DNA of 64,000 nt, from contig NZ_FMAC01000003.1 in the NCBI RefSeq assembly GCF_900094555.1, positions 496,001-560,000 of the forward strand. Reading direction: 5' to 3'. Positions within the stretch are counted from its first letter, which is position 1, and each line of letters starts with the position of its first letter. The DNA is from Martinezella hainanensis (GTDB lineage: Bacteria; Pseudomonadota; Alphaproteobacteria; Rhizobiales; Rhizobiaceae). The position numbers were made by a program, and so were the translations under genes. Shown piece after piece: positions 8,219 through 15,971 of the stretch. The notes beneath the pieces were generated by a model that saw only the letters and a program-made list of their open reading frames with translations, searched no databases and was not told the origin of the DNA.

Positions 8219-9090
8219 CAGCGCACCTCGTCGGCGATGGTGTTTTTGAGGATGCCGAGGCCGTCGGCCTCGACTTCGACGACATCGCCCGGCTTCAGCC
8301 AGATCGGCGGATCGAAGCGGGCGCCGGCGCCGGTCGGCGTACCGGTGACGATCACGTCGCCGGGGACGAGCGTTGTGAAGGTGGAGATGTAGTTGATGAT
8401 CTTGCGGAAGGAGAAGATCATCCGGCTGGTGCGGTCGCTCTGGCGCACTTCGCCGTTGACACGGGTTTTAAGCTCGATGTCTTCGAGCTGGGCCGTATCC
8501 GTAAACGGGACCAGCCAGGGGCCGATAGAGCCTGTATTGTCGAAATTCTTGCCCTGGGTGACGTTGAATTTCGCGTGCCGAACCCAATCGCGGATCGTGC
8601 CTTCGTTGCAAAGCGAGAGAGCCGCAATGTGGTTGAAGGCATCGGCTTCGGCAATCCGCCGGCCGCCCTTGCCGATGACGATGACGATCTCGCCCTCATA
8701 GTCGAGCTGCGGGCTTTCCGGCGGCCGGATCAGCGGCTGATCATGCCCGGTGAAGGACCGCGGAAAGCGGATGAACAGCGAGGGGTTGGAAGGGGCAGCC
8801 TGCCCATCCTTGTATTCCTCGTTGCGGTCGGGGAAATTGACCCCGACGCAAATGATCTTTTCCGGCGACGGAATGGGAATCTCGAAGCGGATGTCGTCAA
8901 GCGCGAAATCCGGCTTCAATGATTTGGCTTCTTCTGCGAGCTGAGCGAGGCGACCGGCCTCGATCACTTCGCGCAGCGTCGGCCAGGTCGCGCCATGACG
9001 GGCGGAGAGGTCGACGACACCGCCGTCGACCGCAAGCCCGTAGCCATGACGGCCGTTTCTCGAAAAGGACAGGAATCTTGGATGGATCAT
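8218..9090 (-). CDS. hpaG: Fumarylacetoacetate hydrolase-family decarboxylase/isomerase (HpaG-like)
   Basis: 290 residues with one FAH catalytic domain: IICVGVNFPDRNEE, the metal-binding segment LDYEGEIVIVIGKGGRRI (Glu-x-Glu), and the end VIVTGTPTGAGA. In the pathway this family decarboxylates 5-oxopent-3-ene-1,2,5-tricarboxylate and isomerises the product before HpaH. Enterobacterial HpaG is a tandem duplication of about 430 residues; this is a single domain, so it may be a homodimer doing both steps or only one of them. Two FAH-type reactions are needed and no second FAH gene is in the window. It lies between the aldehyde dehydrogenase gene (23-base gap) and hpaH. Confidence 0.85.
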   Translation of the reverse strand: MIHPRFLSFSRNGRHGYGLAVDGGVVDLSARHGATWPTLREVIEAGRLAQLAEEAKSLKPDFALDDIRFEIPIPSPEKIICVGVNFPDRNEEYKDGQAAPSNPSLFIRFPRSFTGHDQPLIRPPESPQLDYEGEIVIVIGKGGRRIAEADAFNHIAALSLCNEGTIRDWVRHAKFNVTQGKNFDNTGSIGPWLVPFTDTAQLEDIELKTRVNGEVRQSDRTSRMIFSFRKIINYISTFTTLVPGDVIVTGTPTGAGARFDPPIWLKPGDVVEVEADGLGILKNTIADEVR

Positions 9091-9113
9091 GCTTTCATGG
9101 CCTTCTCTTGACC

Positions 9114-10568
9114 TCAGACGACGCCGCCGAGGCAGACATATTTGATTTCGGTGAATTCCTCGATGCCGTAGCGCGAACCCTCGCGGCCGAGGCCGGAGAG
9201 CTTGACGCCGCCGAACGGTGCTTCCGCCGTCGAGATCAGGCCGGTGTTAACCCCGACCATGCCGTATTCCAGCGCCTCGGCCACCCGGAAGACCCGGGCC
9301 AGATCCTTGGCGTAGAAGTAGGAGGCCAATCCAAACTCCGTGTCGTTGGCCTGGGCGATGACATCGGCCTCGTCCTTGAAGCGGAAGAGGGGCGCCACCG
9401 GCCCGAAGGTCTCTTCCTTGGCGACGGCCATGGAGGGAGTGACATCGGCAAGCACGGTTGCCTCATAGAAGCGTCCGCCGAGTTTATGCCGATGACCGCC
9501 GGCAACGACGCGGCCGCCCTTCGAAAGCGCATCGGAAACATGTTCCTCAACCTTGGCAAGGGCTGCCTCGTCGATCAGCGGGCCGAGATTGATGCCCTCG
9601 TCGAAACCGTTGCCGGTCTTGAGTGAGCCGACGGCCTTAGAAAGCTTCTCGGCAAAGGCATCATAGACGCCGTCCTGCACATAGAGGCGGTTGGCGCAGA
9701 CACAGGTCTGGCCGTTGTTGCGGAATTTGGCGATCAGCGCGCCCTCGACCGCCGCATCGAGATCGGCATCGTCAAAGACGATGAAGGGCGCGTTGCCGCC
9801 GAGTTCGAGGCCGAGTTTCTTGATGGTCGGTGCGCTCTGCTTGTAGAGTTCGGCGCCTACTTCCGTCGAGCCGGTGAAGGTCAGTTTGCGCACGACCGGG
9901 CTTGCGGTCATCTCTGCGCCGATTGCGCGGGCGGAGCCTGTCAGAACGCTGAAGAGACCCTTGGGCAGGCCAGCGCGCTCGGCAAGTATCGCAATCGCGA
10001 TCGCCGAAAACGGCGTCTGCGAGGCGGGCTTGAGCACCATGGCGCAGCCGGCGGCAAAGGCCGGGCCGGCCTTGCGGGTGATCATGGCATTCGGGAAATT
10101 CCAGGGTGTGATCGCCGCGACCACGCCGATCGGCTGCTTCATGACCAGAATGCGCTTGTCCTTCTGGTGGCCGGGGATGATGTCGCCATAGACGCGGCGG
10201 GCCTCTTCAGCAAACCATTCGACGAAGCTGGCGCCATAGGCGATCTCGCCCTTGGCTTCCGGCAGCGGTTTGCCCTGCTCTGCCGTCAGGATGCGTCCGA
10301 GATCGTCCTGATTTTCCATCATCAGCTCGAACCAGCGTCTCAGGATGCCGGAGCGCTCCTTGGCGGTGCGGCCCGCCCATTCCTTCTGTGCGGCTTCTGC
10401 TGCGGCGATCGCTTTCTTAGTTTCAGCAGCGCCCAGATTGGGAACGAGGCCGATGATCTCGCCATTTGCCGGATTGTCGACCTTGATCGCATTGGAAGGA
10501 TCGGCTTCGATCCACTCGCCGCCGACCAATGCCGCCTGCCGGAACAATGTTGCGTCTTTCAAATTCAT
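9114..10568 (-). CDS. gabD: NAD(P)-dependent succinate-semialdehyde dehydrogenase
   Basis: Aldehyde dehydrogenase of 484 residues. The catalytic Cys is in NNGQTCVCANRLYVQ, the general base Glu in LELGGNAPFIV, and the cofactor segment is PWNFPNAMITRK. The sequence EEARRVYGDIIPG and the second Cys two residues after the nucleophile (CVC) are typical of GabD. It oxidises succinate semialdehyde made by HpaI to succinate, linking the pathway to the TCA cycle. The start follows GAGGAGGCAGTC. It is placed between hpaD and hpaG and separated from hpaD by a perfect hairpin. Substrate assignment rests on family resemblance plus operon logic. Confidence 0.88.
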   Translation of the reverse strand: MNLKDATLFRQAALVGGEWIEADPSNAIKVDNPANGEIIGLVPNLGAAETKKAIAAAEAAQKEWAGRTAKERSGILRRWFELMMENQDDLGRILTAEQGKPLPEAKGEIAYGASFVEWFAEEARRVYGDIIPGHQKDKRILVMKQPIGVVAAITPWNFPNAMITRKAGPAFAAGCAMVLKPASQTPFSAIAIAILAERAGLPKGLFSVLTGSARAIGAEMTASPVVRKLTFTGSTEVGAELYKQSAPTIKKLGLELGGNAPFIVFDDADLDAAVEGALIAKFRNNGQTCVCANRLYVQDGVYDAFAEKLSKAVGSLKTGNGFDEGINLGPLIDEAALAKVEEHVSDALSKGGRVVAGGHRHKLGGRFYEATVLADVTPSMAVAKEETFGPVAPLFRFKDEADVIAQANDTEFGLASYFYAKDLARVFRVAEALEYGMVGVNTGLISTAEAPFGGVKLSGLGREGSRYGIEEFTEIKYVCLGGVV

Positions 10569-10598
10569 GACTGCCTCCTCGCGCTTTCGAACGTTGAT

Positions 10599-10625
10599 GA
10601 GAGCGGGCGTTTCGCGCCCGCTCTC
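10599..10625 (-). other. Intercistronic stem-loop between hpaD and gabD
   Basis: A perfect 11-base-pair stem (GAGAGCGGGCG 10599-10609 with CGCCCGCTCTC 10615-10625, five-base loop) fills the 68-base gap inside the operon. Read on the minus strand it has no T-run, so it is more likely an RNA stability or processing element, or a partial attenuator, than a full terminator. Confidence 0.6.
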
Positions 10626-10636
10626 AAGGGTAACGT

Positions 10637-11617
10637 TTAAGGAGCGATAATCGGCTGTGCCTTCAGATCAGGCTCGGCCACTTCCGCACCGGCAAACAGG
10701 CTACCATGTTCGAACCAGGATTTGGGAGCGGGTGCACCCCAAAGAGTTTGACGCTGCGGATCCTTGAGATCCCACTTGATCGGCTCAAGGTCGGGATCGA
10801 CGGTCTGGTAGTCCGAGCAGTAGATCTCGATGCGATGGCCGTCCGGATCGAGAATATAGAGGAAGAAGGCGTTGGAGATGCCGTGGCGTCCCGGACCGCG
10901 TTCGATATTGGCGACCCAGCCGGTTGTCGCCATCAGGTCGAGCAGGTCGATGATGTTGAGCGGCGTCGGCACCCAGAAGGCGGTGTGGTGCAGGCGCGGG
11001 CCGCGGCCGTTGGTGAAGGCGATATCGTGGACGCCGCCCTTGCGGTGCGTCCACGCGGCCCAGAGGCGGCCGGTCTCTTCATCCGCCGTATACTCGGTTA
11101 CGCGGAAGCCGAGCTCGTTATAGAAAGCGACGCTCTCGTCGACATTGGTCGAGAAGCAGTTGAAATGGTCGATGCGCAACGGCTTCACGCCTTTGTAGAG
11201 CGCGTATTTCTGGTGGATCGGGGGCAGGCGGTCCATCTTCGAATAGAATTCAAGCGGGATGCCGTGCGGGTCGCGGGTGCGGAAGGTCCGCGCCTGGTAG
11301 GGGCGCTCGATCCACTCCACCGGCAGGTCCTTGTCCTTGAAGAAATGCGCCGCCTTGTCGAGGTCCTCGTCGCTGAAGACCTTGAAGCCGAGATCGCGGG
11401 CTTCCGCCTTGTCGGACTTTTTCAGCACGATGCAGTGATGGCCGCGTTCTTCCATCGCGCGCAGGTAGATCGTGTCGGCGGTCTCGTCCGTTACCTGCAG
11501 GCCGAGCGTGTCGACATAGAAGGCGCGCGACTTGGCGAGATCGGTAACGCCGAATTCGATGTGGCTGAGGCGCACGATGTTGAAGGGCGGATAGAGATTG
11601 GGTTTCGGCAGGGGCAT
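10637..11617 (-). CDS. hpaD: 3,4-dihydroxyphenylacetate 2,3-dioxygenase, VOC (type I extradiol) class
   Basis: Ring-cleaving enzyme of 326 residues. It opens homoprotocatechuate next to the diol to give 5-carboxymethyl-2-hydroxymuconate semialdehyde. Two VOC (glyoxalase-fold) modules are seen, about 14-125 and 145-270. The metal triad is His151 (LRIDHFN), His211 (RLHHTAF) and Glu264 (HRIEIYC), within a few residues of the positions in the Brevibacterium/Arthrobacter enzymes. Enterobacterial HpaD belongs to the unrelated LigB class, so this is the actinobacterial-type solution to the same step. ATG 11617 follows AAGAGGAGGAACAA. It lies downstream of hpaE by 40 bases. Confidence 0.94.
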   Translation of the reverse strand: MPLPKPNLYPPFNIVRLSHIEFGVTDLAKSRAFYVDTLGLQVTDETADTIYLRAMEERGHHCIVLKKSDKAEARDLGFKVFSDEDLDKAAHFFKDKDLPVEWIERPYQARTFRTRDPHGIPLEFYSKMDRLPPIHQKYALYKGVKPLRIDHFNCFSTNVDESVAFYNELGFRVTEYTADEETGRLWAAWTHRKGGVHDIAFTNGRGPRLHHTAFWVPTPLNIIDLLDLMATTGWVANIERGPGRHGISNAFFLYILDPDGHRIEIYCSDYQTVDPDLEPIKWDLKDPQRQTLWGAPAPKSWFEHGSLFAGAEVAEPDLKAQPIIAP

Positions 11618-11657
11618 TTGTTCCTCCTCTTATGCGTACTTATGGGATGTTAGCGGC

Positions 11658-13175
11658 TCAGCCGCCGAGTTTCTGAATCGCGTGCGGCTTGGTGGCAAAC
11701 GCGATGTTCTTGGTTTCCATGTAGAAATCGAAAGACCAGTCGCCGCCGTCGCGGCCGATGCCCGAACTCTTGACCCCGCCGAAGGGGGTCGGCAGATGGC
11801 GGACGTTTTCCGAGTTCACCCAGATCATGCCGGCTTCGAGATGATCGGTGAAACGGAAGGAGCGAGTGACGTCAGAGGTCCAGAGATAGCCGGTCAGGCC
11901 GTACTGGACGTCGTTGGCAAGCGCCAATGCATCCGCTTCGTCCTTGAAGGGGATAGCCGTCAGTACTGGCCCGAAGATCTCTTCTTGGGCGATGCGCATC
12001 CGGTTGTTCGCTCCGGTAAACAAGGTGGGCGAGACATAGCAGCCGCCGCCGGGGCCGTTGACCTTCTCGCCGCCGGCAGCAAGCGTAGCGCCTTCCGAGC
12101 GGCCGATCTGGATGTATTCCAGCACCTTCTTTTCGTGCACGGGATGAACGAGCGGGCCGACGACGGTTTCGGGGTCCAGCGGATGGCCGACCTTGATGCG
12201 CTTGGCCTTCTCGGCAACGATCGCGGTGAACTTGTCGTAGACGCTTTCCTCGACCAGCAGGCGGGAGGACGAGGTGCAGCGCTCGCCGTTCAAAGAGTAG
12301 ATCATGAAGACGGCCGCATCGGCTGCGCGCTCCAGATCGGCATCGGCAAAGACGATGACCGGGTTCTTGCCGCCGAGCTCGAAGTGCACGCGCTTCAACG
12401 TGTCGGCGCCCTGCTTCATGATCATCGAACCGGTGCGGCTTTCGCCGACGAAACCGATCGCCTTGATCAGGGGGTGTTCCGTCAGAGCCTTGCCGGCGTC
12501 TTCGCCGAAGCCGTTGACGAGGTTCCAGACGCCCTTCGGCAGGCCCGCTTCCTCGGCGATCTCGACCAGCAGACGGGCGGTCAGCGGCGAGAATTCGGCC
12601 GGCTTGTGGACGATGGTGCATCCGGCGGCAAGCGCCGGTGCTATCTTCCAGGTCGACAGCATGAACGGTGTGTTCCAGGGCGTGATGATGCCGACCGGGC
12701 CGATCGGCACGCGCGTCGTCAGGTTCACCTGGCCTTCTGCGCGGATGGCCTTGCCGTCACGGGCTTCCGGCGCACGATCGGCGAAGAAGCGGAAGTTCTC
12801 CGCGCCGCGCAGGGCGGCCTTGGCCATGAACTTCAGCGATTGTCCGGTGTCCATGCATTCGACGAAGGCGATCTCTTCGGCGCGGGCCACGATCGCATCG
12901 GCTATTCTGTGCAGCAGCTTCTTGCGCGCGTCGCCCGGCATGGCGGCCCAATCGGCGAAAGCGACTTTTGCGGCCTTTGCAGCGCGATCGATGTCGGCAG
13001 CCTTGCCGCGCGCCACGGTGGCGAGCGGCTTCAGATCGACGGGCGAGATGGTCTCGAATGTGGAACCATCATCGGCCCGCACATCCTCGCCATTGATGCG
13101 GTTCAGTACGCCGCTATCCTTGAACCGGGCCAGAAAGCCTTCGGCCTTTGCGATGTTTTCCTGCAGTTTGGACAT
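11658..13175 (-). CDS. hpaE: 5-carboxymethyl-2-hydroxymuconate semialdehyde dehydrogenase
   Basis: Aldehyde dehydrogenase, 505 residues, that oxidises the HpaD ring-cleavage product to 5-carboxymethyl-2-hydroxymuconate with NAD. The catalytic Cys is in NGERCTSSSRLLVEE, the general base in FELGGKNPVIVF, and the cofactor segment is TPWNTPFMLSTWK. The ENxRHLPTPFGGVKSSGIGRDGG end and the GERCTSSSR motif are typical of HpaE. The position between hpaF and hpaD matches pathway order. The ribosome binding site is poor (about AAAGGAATAGACG), so translation may depend on the hpaF transcript. Confidence 0.93.
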   Translation of the reverse strand: MSKLQENIAKAEGFLARFKDSGVLNRINGEDVRADDGSTFETISPVDLKPLATVARGKAADIDRAAKAAKVAFADWAAMPGDARKKLLHRIADAIVARAEEIAFVECMDTGQSLKFMAKAALRGAENFRFFADRAPEARDGKAIRAEGQVNLTTRVPIGPVGIITPWNTPFMLSTWKIAPALAAGCTIVHKPAEFSPLTARLLVEIAEEAGLPKGVWNLVNGFGEDAGKALTEHPLIKAIGFVGESRTGSMIMKQGADTLKRVHFELGGKNPVIVFADADLERAADAAVFMIYSLNGERCTSSSRLLVEESVYDKFTAIVAEKAKRIKVGHPLDPETVVGPLVHPVHEKKVLEYIQIGRSEGATLAAGGEKVNGPGGGCYVSPTLFTGANNRMRIAQEEIFGPVLTAIPFKDEADALALANDVQYGLTGYLWTSDVTRSFRFTDHLEAGMIWVNSENVRHLPTPFGGVKSSGIGRDGGDWSFDFYMETKNIAFATKPHAIQKLGG

Positions 13176-13218
13176 CGTCTATTCCTTTGGTGTTACGTCG
13201 TCCCGCGAAGGGAAAGTG

Positions 13219-13605
13219 TCACTTGCCGCGCAGCCGCGGATGAATGGCGTTTTTCTTCCAGCTGAGCTCCGCATCGATCTCGCGGATCTCCAGCGAGAGG
13301 GCGAAATGCGGCGTCTCGAAGAGCGGACCGAGTATGTCGATGGCCGCGGCGAAGATCGCCTCGCCGGTGCGCTTCTTTTCCTCATCCGTGCGGCCCTTGC
13401 CGATGCGGAAGTTAAGATCCACGAAGGCGTTTTCGGGCAGCCTGTCGGCGATTGCGTAGTGCTCGGCGCGAAAGGCGCGCACCCGCACGGCGCCGACCTC
13501 GAAAAGCCCGGTATCCAGAACCGTCTTCAGCAGCCGCTCGCAGAGCGCACCGATATCGGCGCGGCCCTCCAGATTGGCCGAATATTCGATGGCGAGATGT
13601 GGCAT
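13219..13605 (-). CDS. hpaF: 5-carboxymethyl-2-hydroxymuconate delta-isomerase
   Basis: Tautomerase-superfamily enzyme of 128 residues, the usual length. Pro2, exposed after loss of Met1 (MPHLAIEYSAN), is the catalytic base of the family. The conserved FVDLNFRIGKGR and the end AELSWKKNAIHPRL fit CHMI. It isomerises 5-carboxymethyl-2-hydroxymuconate to the oxo form used by HpaG. ATG 13605 follows GGGAGGACTCA. It is the first hpa gene of the minus-strand run, 54 bases after the kinase gene, and a double palindrome lies in that gap. Confidence 0.93.
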   Translation of the reverse strand: MPHLAIEYSANLEGRADIGALCERLLKTVLDTGLFEVGAVRVRAFRAEHYAIADRLPENAFVDLNFRIGKGRTDEEKKRTGEAIFAAAIDILGPLFETPHFALSLEIREIDAELSWKKNAIHPRLRGK

Positions 13606-13630
13606 TGAGTCCTCCCGATCCCTTATTTAC

Positions 13631-13649
13631 TTAACACGTTAACAATTGT
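13631..13649. promoter_or_regulatory. Candidate operator before hpaF
   Basis: Two adjoining palindromes fill the 54-base gap between the kinase stop and hpaF: TTAACACGTTAA (13631-13642, 5-base arms around AC) and ACAATTGT (13642-13649). The position, 26 bases before hpaF, fits a repressor or activator site for the hpaF-to-hpaI genes. No MarR-type HpaR gene is present in the window; HpaA, the IclR protein or a regulator encoded elsewhere could bind. Confidence 0.45.
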
Positions 13650-13659
13650 GTCGAAGATG

Positions 13660-14679
13660 TCAAGCGGCTGCCTTGAGCTTTCTTGCCATATCGAGGCTTT
13701 CATCGACGTAACGCGACAGACGCTCGGCGCTGTCCGGAATTTCCGGGCGTTCGGCGAGCCATCCGATATATGTAAGGCTCCGCAGCAGCATGAATAGAGG
13801 CAGGCTCGCCAGCGTTGCGTCGGAGAGCGCCCGCCGGCTGCGGTAGCCCGATATCAGCGCGGTCTCGATTGCCGGATAGGCGGGTTCGTTGCGATTCTTG
13901 AGCAGGGTCGTTGCGAGATCGAACAGGCGAAAGCCATGCCCCGCATCATCGAAATCGATGAAGGCGACATTGCTGTCGCTCCCCGTCAGAAAGATGTTTT
14001 CCCGTACGAGATCGGCATGGATCAGCCCGTAGTCGAGGCTCTGACTGTCCGCATTCGCGAGGGCACGGCGCAGCTCGTGGCGCAATGCCGAGAGGGCGAT
14101 AATGCTCTCAGGCGAAAGGCCGCGACAATCCCAGAAGCGACCCCAGAGCGGCTTTTCGCCGACCAGGCCATCGGCATCCCAAGCCGGGCGGCGAAAACGT
14201 TCCGGCGGCTGCCAGGCATCGGCAAGCTCGTGCATGGTGGCCATGTTTTGACCGATGCGGAAGAAGATTGCCTCCTGCGTTTCAGCCGATTGGGAAAGGG
14301 GCGTACCGCTCTGGCCAAGCGGAACCCCGTCGATCCAGCTCACCACATCGGCATGCTGCTCGGGAAAATACCTGTTGGCCTGCAAGCGGACGAGGCTTTG
14401 CCTGTTCGTTGTCGGCACAGGGCTCGGCACGTCGAGGCCGCCGAGCTTGAGCGCCGCCATGAAGTGCAGTTCCGAGCGCAGGCTCGTCTCGTCGTGATAG
14501 CCCGGGCGATGCAGCCGGAGCGCGGCTAATTGCCCGTCTTCCAGCGTAATCCGGAAGACGGCATTCTCCCGATATTTCATCAGCATGGGCTCGTGCGCCC
14601 GCACGGGCCAATTGTCGAGCGCCTCAAGCGCCCGCTTCTGCAAGGCGTCGTGGATGTTTTGCGGCAATTGATCAGCCAT
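13660..14679 (-). CDS. APH-fold small-molecule kinase, hydroxylysine-kinase-like
   Basis: 339-residue protein-kinase-like phosphotransferase. The catalytic loop HADLVRENIF (221-230; Asp223, Asn228) and metal Asp in AFIDFDDAG (242-245) are intact. The N-terminal lobe has LAALRLHRP as the ATP-binding Lys/Arg segment. This is the APH/choline-kinase fold used by homoserine kinase, methylthioribose kinase and vertebrate hydroxylysine kinase. It starts 6 bases after the phospho-lyase-like gene, so the two are coupled. The pair kinase plus class III phospho-lyase is how 5-hydroxylysine, ethanolamine and 1-aminopropan-2-ol are broken down: the alcohol is phosphorylated, then phosphate and ammonia are eliminated to leave an aldehyde. 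The exact substrate is not readable from sequence. Confidence 0.8.
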   Translation of the reverse strand: MADQLPQNIHDALQKRALEALDNWPVRAHEPMLMKYRENAVFRITLEDGQLAALRLHRPGYHDETSLRSELHFMAALKLGGLDVPSPVPTTNRQSLVRLQANRYFPEQHADVVSWIDGVPLGQSGTPLSQSAETQEAIFFRIGQNMATMHELADAWQPPERFRRPAWDADGLVGEKPLWGRFWDCRGLSPESIIALSALRHELRRALANADSQSLDYGLIHADLVRENIFLTGSDSNVAFIDFDDAGHGFRLFDLATTLLKNRNEPAYPAIETALISGYRSRRALSDATLASLPLFMLLRSLTYIGWLAERPEIPDSAERLSRYVDESLDMARKLKAAA

Positions 14680-14685
14680 ATCGCC

Positions 14686-15969
14686 TCACAGGCCGGACAG
14701 GACGTCGTCGAAGATCGACAACATGAACTCGGCATTTTCCCGGGTGAACGGCATGGGCGGGCGGATCTTCGTGGCGCATTGGTGAATGCCGATCTTGCCC
14801 ATCAGCACGCCGCGTTCGCGCATGGCGTTGACGATGCGGGTCGCCTCGGCAGTGGCCGGCTCCTTCGTCTGCCTGGCCAGCACGAATTCCGTGCCCATGA
14901 ACAGGCCGCTGCCGCGCACGTCGCCGATGATCGAGTGCTTCCCGGCCAGCCGCTTGAAGGCATCGCGGGTATATTCGCCGACATTGCGGGCATTCTCGAT
15001 GAGATTTTCGTCCTCAATGACATCGAGGACCGCCATTGCCGCCGCGCAGGAGACCGGATTGCCGCCGAAGGTATTAAAATAGCGGAATGCCTTTCGGAAG
15101 GCATTGATCGTATCGACATTGGCGATGACGCCGCCGACAGGATGCCCGTTCGCCATCGGCTTGCCGAGTGTCACGATATCGGGAACGATGCCGGCGTGCT
15201 GGTGGCCCCACATGTGCGAGCCAGTACGGCCGAAACCGGGCTGTACTTCGTCGGTGATGACAAGGCCGCCGGCCTTGCGCACGGCTGCGACCGTCTTGTC
15301 GAGAAAGCCCGGCGGCAGGTCCGGAAAGCCTTCGTTGGCAAAGAACGGATCGATGATGATGGCCGAGAAACCGTGTGGTGTCTCCTGAAGAGAGGCGATC
15401 GCCTTCTCGACTTCGGCTGCGAAGGCTGTGGCAAAGGCGTCTCCGCCTTCGCCGCCGAGCGGGCGGTAGCTGTCGGGCGCCGGCACGTGCCGGACATGGC
15501 CGCCAAAGCCGCCGACCGGCGGCATGCGGGTCGATAGCTGCGACACGGCGGTCGTATTGCCATGATAGGTGTGGTTCGTGGCGATGACGCCGGTCTTGCC
15601 GGTCACAGCCTGCGCCATGCGCAGGGCCACGTCGTTCGCCTCGCTGCCGGTGCAGGTCAGGATTGCGGCATTGAGGCTCTCGTCGAAAGTCGCGGTCAGC
15701 CGCTCGACATAGTCGAGAATGCCTTCGTGCAGATAGCGGGTATGCGTATTCAGCGTCGACGCCTGCCGGGTGATCGCCTCGACTACGCGGGGATGGCAAT
15801 GGCCGACATGCGGCACATTGTTGTAGCAGTCGAGATATTTGCGGCCGTCGGCGTCCCAGAGCCAGACGCCTTCCCCGCGCACGAGATGCACGGGGTCGTC
15901 GTAAAAGAGCGACATGTTGCGGCCTAAAAGCCGTTCACGGCGCGTAATAAGAGCTGCATTCTCGGACAT
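14686..15969 (-). CDS. Class III PLP enzyme resembling O-phosphoamine phospho-lyases
   Basis: 427 residues, fold-type I PLP enzyme. The phosphate-binding GSE is at 108-110, the aspartate to the ring nitrogen at 240 (ITDEVQPGFGR), and the PLP lysine is near 270 (TLGKPMANGHPVGG). Several stretches (NNVPHVGHCHP, NTHTRYLHEGILDY, YFNTFGGNPVSCAAA) recall vertebrate ethanolamine-phosphate phospho-lyase and 5-phosphohydroxylysine phospho-lyase rather than ordinary aminotransferases; this comparison is from memory. With the adjacent kinase it would turn an amino alcohol into an aldehyde, ammonia and phosphate. It is coupled to the aminotransferase upstream (2-base gap). An ordinary transaminase role is the main alternative. 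Confidence 0.78.
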   Translation of the reverse strand: MSENAALITRRERLLGRNMSLFYDDPVHLVRGEGVWLWDADGRKYLDCYNNVPHVGHCHPRVVEAITRQASTLNTHTRYLHEGILDYVERLTATFDESLNAAILTCTGSEANDVALRMAQAVTGKTGVIATNHTYHGNTTAVSQLSTRMPPVGGFGGHVRHVPAPDSYRPLGGEGGDAFATAFAAEVEKAIASLQETPHGFSAIIIDPFFANEGFPDLPPGFLDKTVAAVRKAGGLVITDEVQPGFGRTGSHMWGHQHAGIVPDIVTLGKPMANGHPVGGVIANVDTINAFRKAFRYFNTFGGNPVSCAAAMAVLDVIEDENLIENARNVGEYTRDAFKRLAGKHSIIGDVRGSGLFMGTEFVLARQTKEPATAEATRIVNAMRERGVLMGKIGIHQCATKIRPPMPFTRENAEFMLSIFDDVLSGL

Positions 15970-15971
15970 GA

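Noticed and set aside
11598..13265. 555-codon open frame antisense to hpaE
   Set aside because: hpaE is intact on the other strand; no domain or start site supports the antisense frame.
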